Under the pieces are notes generated by a model, which saw nothing but the letters and a program-made list of their open reading frames with translations, was not told the DNA's origin and did no database searches. A stretch of DNA of 64,000 nt from an uncultured Acetatifactor sp. GTDB lineage: Bacteria > Bacillota > Clostridia > Lachnospirales > Lachnospiraceae. The DNA is taken from NCBI GenBank assembly GCA_910589035.1, contig CAJUSI010000076.1:1-64000 (forward strand), written 5' to 3'. This document shows, one piece after another, positions 59,120 to 64,000 of the stretch (position 1 is its first letter; each line of letters starts with the position of its first letter). Made by a program: the position numbers and the translations under genes.

Positions 59120-61615
59120 CTACAGTCTTTTCAATTTTGCAAAGGAAGCATACATAATTTTTTGTCCGGCCCTGTCGAACTGAACCGTCACCTTATAGTC
59201 CCTGGACTCCTTATCGATATGGGTCACGCTTCCTTCCCCGTACTTCACATGGATAACTCTGTCTCCCACCCCGTACGCAAGCGCTTCCGGCGCCTGGTAA
59301 GGCATTCCTTTGGTGAGTCCCGCCAGCCGGTTCAGATTCCCGATCTCGTTGGCTATATATGGCTTATCTGCCTTGGCCGTGGCCTTCCTGCGAACCACCG
59401 CCTTGGGCCGGTAATCCGCAGCCGCCCCGGCATTCCCGCCCGTACTGCTTCCGGCGCTTTCCATACTCTGGCGGACTCCCGCCCTGCCGCCTTCCCCGGA
59501 GAACTCCTGGGTTCCGCTGCCGCTCCGGTTCCCGCCATAGCCGGCATCTCCTCCCCAATAATCCCGAGAGCCGCTCGCATTCCCGCTTCCGCCATAGCCA
59601 CTGCTTTCCCCGGAAAAATCCCGAGACCCGCTCCTGCCATAACCGCCGGGCCCGGAAGCCCGCAGGCCCGCACCTTTCCGTCCTGCCGCTCCGCCGGCCT
59701 CCAGCAGCTGCCCGGGAATCTCCTCCACAAAGCGGCTCACCGGATTGTACTGCGTCTCCCCCCGGATCATCCGCATCCTGGCGCAGGTTAAGGTCAGCTC
59801 GTTCATGGCTCTGGTAATCCCCACATAGGCCAGGCGCCTTTCCTCTTCCAGATCCGCCGGGTCGTCGGAACTGACCGCCCCATATCCGGGAAAGAGCCCG
59901 TCCTCCAGGCCTGCCAGATACACATTGGGAAATTCCAGCCCCTTGGCAGAATGCAGCGTCATGAGAAGCACCCTGTCGTCACTGCCGTCCACATTATCGA
60001 TATCCGCCACCAGAGCCACTTCCTCCAGAAATTCCGTCAGGCTGGGTTCCTCATGTGTATCGGAATAGCTGACCGCCTTCGAGATCAGTTCCTCCACATT
60101 GGCAATCCTGTCGTCACCCCCTTCGTCGTCATTATCCTGAAGATATTCCCTGTACTCCGTTTTTTCCACGATCTCCTGTATCAGCTCTGCGATGGTCATC
60201 CGGGAACGTCTCTCCCGAAGGCTTTCAATCAGCGCCACAAAGGGACGCAGCTTTGCTGCCGCCCTGCCCAGCCCCATAATCCCATCCGCCTCTTCCATGG
60301 CGGCAAAGAGGCCGATCTCATGGAGCTGCGCATAATCCGCTATCTTCTCCATGGTCGCATTGCCGATTCCCCTGCGGGGTACATTGAGAATACGCCGTAC
60401 GGCCACATCGTCCCGGCCGGAGTCCACGGTCTTTAAATAAGCCAGAATATCCTTGATCTCCATTCTGGAATAAAAGTTTGTACCTCCCACCACATTATAT
60501 GGCAGAGATTCCATAATCATGCGCTCTTCCAGCAGACGGGCCTGGGCATTGGTGCGGTAAAGCACTGCGCAGTCCCTGCAGGCAGTCCCCTGCCTTACCC
60601 TGCGCGCAATATCCTCCGCAATATATTCCGCCTCCTCATATGCGCTGTCGAACTGCCGGAAACGGACTCTGCCGCCCTCCTCCCTGGCCGTCCAGAGGGA
60701 TTTCTCCTTCCTCCCCGCATTATTGCGGATCACCGCGTTGGCGGCATCCAGAATGAACCTGGTGGAACGATAGTTCTGCTCCAGCCTGATCACCCTGGCC
60801 TCCGGTAAATATTGTTCGAAATCCAGAATATTCCTGATATTGGCCCCCCGGAACTTATAGATGGACTGATCGTCGTCTCCCACCACACATAAATTCCGGT
60901 ACTTGTCCGCCAGGAGCCTGACCAGCTCAAACTGGGCGGTGTTGGTGTCCTGATACTCGTCCACCATTATATACTGGAATCGCTCCTGATAGGATTCCAG
61001 CACCTCCGGACAGCTTCGGAACAGTTCAACCGTCTTATTGATAATATCGTCGAAATCCAGAGCATTATTTGCGCGCAGCGTCTCCTGGTATTCCCGATAG
61101 ACCTTCGCCTGAATTCCCTTATTGTAATCTCCCGCCGCCTCCCGCTCGAACTGCGAAACCGTCTTCAGCTCATCCTTTGCAGAGGAAACGGCGCTCAGCA
61201 GGATGCGCTCCTTATAGGTCTTCGGATCCAGATCCAGATAACGGATCACTCCCTTCATCACCGTCTTCTGATCATCCCCGTCATAGATTGTGAAATTATT
61301 ATCAAACCCGATTCTGTCGATATGACGGCGGAGAATCCGCACGCAGGCGGAATGAAAGGTGGACACCCAGACCTGATCCGCGCCGCCCTCCACCAGCTTG
61401 TCCACCCGTTCCCGCATCTCCCCCGCCGCCTTGTTGGTAAAGGTGATCGCCAGAATGTTCCAGGGTTTTACCCCCATCTCATCCACAAGATAAGCGATCC
61501 GATGGGTGAGGACGCGGGTCTTGCCGCTTCCGGCTCCCGCCAGAAGCAGCAGAGGGCCTTCCGTGTGCTGCACCGCTTCCTTCTGTTCCCTGTTTAATGT
61601 ATCATATATGCTCAT
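59120..61615 (-). CDS. pcrA: ATP-dependent DNA helicase PcrA/UvrD
   Basis: 831 residues. Superfamily 1 motifs are all in order: LLAGAGSGKTRVLTHRIAYL (Walker A), AITFTNKAA, VDEYQDTNTAQ (Walker B), GDDDQSIYKFRGA, YRSTRFILDAAN and LMTLHSAKGLEFPNVYLAG, VGITRAMNEL. It unwinds DNA in repair and removes RecA filaments. The C-terminal 150 residues are a Gly/Ser-rich low-complexity linker (SGYGGSGNASGSRDYWGGD) and then the usual Tudor-like end (GDRVIHVKYGEGSVTHID), longer than typical. It starts 14 bases after the SPFH gene. Confidence 0.97.
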   Translation of the reverse strand: MSIYDTLNREQKEAVQHTEGPLLLLAGAGSGKTRVLTHRIAYLVDEMGVKPWNILAITFTNKAAGEMRERVDKLVEGGADQVWVSTFHSACVRILRRHIDRIGFDNNFTIYDGDDQKTVMKGVIRYLDLDPKTYKERILLSAVSSAKDELKTVSQFEREAAGDYNKGIQAKVYREYQETLRANNALDFDDIINKTVELFRSCPEVLESYQERFQYIMVDEYQDTNTAQFELVRLLADKYRNLCVVGDDDQSIYKFRGANIRNILDFEQYLPEARVIRLEQNYRSTRFILDAANAVIRNNAGRKEKSLWTAREEGGRVRFRQFDSAYEEAEYIAEDIARRVRQGTACRDCAVLYRTNAQARLLEERMIMESLPYNVVGGTNFYSRMEIKDILAYLKTVDSGRDDVAVRRILNVPRRGIGNATMEKIADYAQLHEIGLFAAMEEADGIMGLGRAAAKLRPFVALIESLRERRSRMTIAELIQEIVEKTEYREYLQDNDDEGGDDRIANVEELISKAVSYSDTHEEPSLTEFLEEVALVADIDNVDGSDDRVLLMTLHSAKGLEFPNVYLAGLEDGLFPGYGAVSSDDPADLEEERRLAYVGITRAMNELTLTCARMRMIRGETQYNPVSRFVEEIPGQLLEAGGAAGRKGAGLRASGPGGYGRSGSRDFSGESSGYGGSGNASGSRDYWGGDAGYGGNRSGSGTQEFSGEGGRAGVRQSMESAGSSTGGNAGAAADYRPKAVVRRKATAKADKPYIANEIGNLNRLAGLTKGMPYQAPEALAYGVGDRVIHVKYGEGSVTHIDKESRDYKVTVQFDRAGQKIMYASFAKLKRL

Positions 61616-61629
61616 TTTTACTCTTTTCT

Positions 61630-62976
61630 CTAAATTCTGTCGTTCTCGTCAAACACATCTCCGCACTCAGGGCAGAATTTGGGCGGATGTGCAGGATCTT
61701 CCGGCTCCCACCCGCATTTGTCGCATTTATAGAGGGGCGCTCCCTGAGGCTTCTTCGCCCCGCAGTTGGTACAAAATCTCCCCTGGTTCACCGCGCCGCA
61801 CCCGCAGGTCCAGCCTGCATCGGAGGGCCTTGGGCTTCCGCATTCCATACAGAATTTCCCCCGGTTATCGGTATGTCCGCATTTGTAGGTCCAGCCCGGC
61901 ACCGGACGTCCATGGCCGGGCGCCCCGGAAGCAGCGCCGCCATGGCCGCGCCCTGCCTGATTCTGGGCCGCGCCCATGGCAAAGAGGGAAGAGGCGTCCA
62001 TTCCGCCTGCCCCGTTCGCCATATTCATGCCGGCAAAGGCCATCATGGGGCCTGTGGAAGTATTGGAGGCCGCAGCACGCATGGCATCCGCCTGAGCTCC
62101 CACCAGGGTGGCGGCAGCCATATTGGGGTTGCGCATGGTAGCGGTTGTCTGCAGCTCACTGATCTTTTTCGTAATATCCTCGGGCATGGAGGGCGGATTC
62201 ATAGTCATGCTTACCACCACGATTCCACGCAGCGCCTCCCATTTCTGGGACAGCTCCGCGTTAACCGCGTCCACCAGCTCCGTCACATGATAGGGAATAT
62301 CGGATACACGCACCCTGAGTCTGCTGATCCTGCCCAGCGCAGGCTGCATGGCCGTCATCAGCTCCGCCTTCATCTGATTCTGAATCTCGCTGCGTTGATA
62401 GCTTTCCGCCACATTTCCGCATACATTCTGGTAGAAAAGCAGCGGATCCTTGATCCGGAAGGAGTAGGAACCGTTGCAGCGGATGCTTACGTCCATATCC
62501 AGACCGATATTGTCATCGATATAGCGGAAGGGAATCGGAGTCGCCGTGCCGTAGAGATTGTTCATAATCTCCTTCGTATTAAAAAAGTACACTCTCTGAT
62601 CCTTCGCAGCCATGCCGCCGAAGGTGAAACGCTTTCCCAAAGCCTTAAAGGTACTCTTGATACTTTCCCCCAGGTCCCCGCAGAAGAGACTGGGCTCCGT
62701 GGAATTGTCATAGACAAACTCACCCGCCTCCGCACAGAACTCCACGATGCCGCCCTGCTCCACGATCATCATGCACTGCCCCTCGTTGACAGCTACAATG
62801 GAGCCATTGGATATGATATTGTCCGTTCCCTTATTGCTGTTGCGGCCGTCCCCTGCTTTTCTCTTTCCCTTGGCCACCAGGATATCGTTGGAGAGAGAAT
62901 CACAGTAAAAATATTCTCTCCATTGGTCAGCCAGCATAGAGCTGACGGCGTCCTTTGCCGCTTTTATCAATCCCAT
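61630..62976 (-). CDS. SPFH-domain protein with C-terminal zinc ribbons
   Basis: 448 residues. The N-terminal 300 form an SPFH/virion-core-like domain (VAVNEGQCMMIVEQGGIV, PIPFRYIDDNIGLDMDVSIR, LRVRVSDIPYHV). A Met/Ala/Gly-rich stretch follows (residues 300-350). The last 100 residues hold several CxxC knuckles (YKCGHTDNRGKFCMECGS, WTCGCGAVNQGRFCTNCG, YKCDKCGW..FCPECG), so three or more zinc ribbons. YdjI-type relatives act with membrane-linked stress proteins. It is the first gene of the pcrA unit. Its cellular role here is not known. Confidence 0.85.
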   Translation of the reverse strand: MGLIKAAKDAVSSMLADQWREYFYCDSLSNDILVAKGKRKAGDGRNSNKGTDNIISNGSIVAVNEGQCMMIVEQGGIVEFCAEAGEFVYDNSTEPSLFCGDLGESIKSTFKALGKRFTFGGMAAKDQRVYFFNTKEIMNNLYGTATPIPFRYIDDNIGLDMDVSIRCNGSYSFRIKDPLLFYQNVCGNVAESYQRSEIQNQMKAELMTAMQPALGRISRLRVRVSDIPYHVTELVDAVNAELSQKWEALRGIVVVSMTMNPPSMPEDITKKISELQTTATMRNPNMAAATLVGAQADAMRAAASNTSTGPMMAFAGMNMANGAGGMDASSLFAMGAAQNQAGRGHGGAASGAPGHGRPVPGWTYKCGHTDNRGKFCMECGSPRPSDAGWTCGCGAVNQGRFCTNCGAKKPQGAPLYKCDKCGWEPEDPAHPPKFCPECGDVFDENDRI

Positions 62977-63359
62977 CCTCTTATCCTCCGCTTTCTTTTT
63001 TGATCAATGCCCCGTTGTCCGCCACGAAACATTATATGATTTGCATAAAGGTATTTTAACAAATTTTGCCCGTTCCCTCAACTCCTTTTGCAAAATATTC
63101 CCTTGAAAATAAACTTTGGGGGGGAAAATCATTCCCGCAAATATTTTCCGGCAAATATCTTTGCATTAGAACTTTACAAAATGCCGCTTTTCCACTAAAC
63201 TGTATAGAAGGTACTGTTACAAAATAACTTATCCGGGGTTTTGCCGCTATCTATTTCGGGACTCCTGCTCCCCTGCATGGACAGAAGGGCTAAGTTATCC
63301 CTGTACAGTTCCGGGAGATTTCACACAAGTCGATTATACAGTAAAGGAAGTAGATACAC
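62977..63359. other. Divergent intergenic region
   Basis: AT-rich upstream region of two divergent genes. It contains a run of seven Gs near 63117 and two related ACTTATCC/AGTTATCC sequences (about 63229 and 63293). No gene or clear promoter was found, though AAAGGAAG precedes the HTH gene. Confidence 0.4.
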
Positions 63360-63845
63360 ATGGGAAAAAAAGCCACGAAAGCCGCTGACAATATGTACTA
63401 TCAGGCACGTTCGGAGGCTGCTGAACACAATTCCGATTTTTCCAGCCGCGAAAAGGCTGCGGAAATCATAGGCATCGACCGCACCAGGCTTGCGCGCATA
63501 GAGCTGGATACCCTCCCTCCCTATCCCGAGGAGGTTAAGGCCATGGCTCAGGCCTACAATGTGCCGGAGCTGTGCAATATGTATTGCGCCAGGGAGTGCC
63601 CCATCGGACGCAGCAGCGTCAGGGAAGTCACCATAGATGATTTCGACAGGCTGGCGCTGAAGGTGCTGGGTTCCCTGAAGGATATCGATTCCCTGCGGGC
63701 GTCCCTGATCGCCATCTCCGAGGACGGCATCATCGAGGAGAACGAACGTCCCGCCTTTCAGAAGATACTGGATTCTCTGGAGAAGATCAGCACCAACGCC
63801 AAAGCGCTGCAGCTCTGGGCCATGAAGAATATCCGGCTCAAATGA
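63360..63845 (+). CDS. Small HTH (XRE-like) regulator
   Basis: 161 residues. The HTH-like region is near residues 25-65 (SSREKAAEIIGIDRTRLARI, LPPYPEEVKAMAQAYN). A Cys cluster follows (CNMYCARECPIG). The C-terminal 80 residues are helical (SLRASLIAISEDGIIEENE, ILDSLEKIS). It looks like a regulator of the type seen in mobile elements of Clostridia, but no phage genes adjoin it. AAAGGAAG lies eight bases before the ATG. A terminator follows. Confidence 0.78.
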   Translation: MGKKATKAADNMYYQARSEAAEHNSDFSSREKAAEIIGIDRTRLARIELDTLPPYPEEVKAMAQAYNVPELCNMYCARECPIGRSSVREVTIDDFDRLALKVLGSLKDIDSLRASLIAISEDGIIEENERPAFQKILDSLEKISTNAKALQLWAMKNIRLK

Positions 63846-63864
63846 AAAATAAGCAGAGCAAAAG

Positions 63865-63908
63865 GCTGCCCCCGATCCCATTGCATCCAATGGTCTTTCG
63901 GGGGCAGC
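63865..63908. terminator. Terminator after the HTH gene, likely bidirectional
   Basis: GCTGCCCCCGA and TCGGGGGCAGC pair around a CCATTG..CAATGG hairpin, with a T-rich tail on the plus side and TTTT on the minus side. Confidence 0.8.
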
Positions 63909-63920
63909 AGCTTTCTTTCC

Positions 63921-64000
63921 TTATTTCAGATACGTCATATTTTCCTCTTTTCCCTGGAATCCCGGCCTTTTCGGACGTTTCTTACTTCGCCGCTTCCCGG
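63921..64000 (-). CDS. Possible 3' end of a gene running off the window
   Basis: A minus-strand frame enters at the window edge and stops with TAA at 63921-63923, encoding a basic tail (KRRSKKRPKRPGFQGKEENM then TYLK). The terminator next to it fits a gene end. Too little is present to name it. Confidence 0.4.
   Translation of the reverse strand, partial: GKRRSKKRPKRPGFQGKEENMTYLK

Noticed and set aside
1..64000. CRISPR array, prophage, rRNA operon or complete insertion sequence
   Set aside because: No regularly spaced repeats with unique spacers, no phage structural genes, no rRNA and no transposase were found. The tandem repeats seen have no spacers.

Overview
The window looks like chromosome of a gut-type Lachnospiraceae (Clostridia, Bacillota). 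This rests on Clostridia-style purL, pcrA and RlmCD proteins, strong AGGAGG-type ribosome binding sites, TTGACA/TATAAT promoters, a VanSR-like two-component pair, and a maltose-type ABC importer with no ATPase gene of its own. Most genes lie on the minus strand. By eye, housekeeping stretches are GC-richer, while about 22.8-25.2 kb and 40-57 kb are AT-richer and look acquired.

Layout. 0.3-8.4 kb: purL, a TetR regulator, small hypotheticals, two likely non-coding RNA elements, tRNA-Trp, a lipoprotein and an Asp/Glu racemase. 8.6-16.9 kb: a transglutaminase-like surface protein, then a dlt-like operon (adenylation enzyme, carrier protein, MBOAT, SGNH-like protein) ending in an asparagine synthetase; it has its own promoter and looks like a cell-envelope aminoacylation pathway with an added amidotransferase. 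17.2-27.5 kb: a peptide-type export and signalling locus with three ABC half-transporters (one broken by an in-frame stop), a cytoplasmic subtilisin fused to a DUF1611-like P-loop domain, a small coupled protein, an ABC remnant, a 635-residue regulator with two HTH-TPR modules, and a 77-residue secreted acidic peptide. 27.8-32.1 kb: a sensor kinase/response regulator pair and a tandem-repeat coiled-coil protein. 32.2-40.2 kb: a maltodextrin locus (two permeases, binding protein, GH13 enzyme, LacI regulator, starch-binding-like lipoprotein with twin operators). 40.3-57.0 kb: a defence island with a PLD-family nuclease and two N6-adenine methylases, a type III R-M pair, a PD-(D/E)XK-like nuclease, a GmrSD-like DUF262 protein, an HTH-RhuM pair, an hsdS scar and a broken SymE gene. 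57.2-64 kb: RlmCD, a small membrane protein, PcrA helicase, an SPFH/zinc-ribbon protein and a small HTH regulator.

Best candidate for an undescribed system: the 17-62 kb window aside, the 24.6-27.8 kb core stands out. An identical 17-bp element (GAATTTTTCAGGTTTCC on the plus strand) lies exactly 34 bp upstream of a perfect TATAAT at two separate minus-strand promoters. One drives the small secreted peptide, the other the peptidase/ABC operon. Neither promoter has a good -35 box, and the double HTH-TPR regulator lies between them. This reads as a peptide-signalling circuit in which one activator co-controls a peptide gene and a processing/export operon. In this strain the operon carries two lesions (ABC remnant, ABC nonsense codon), so it may be decaying.
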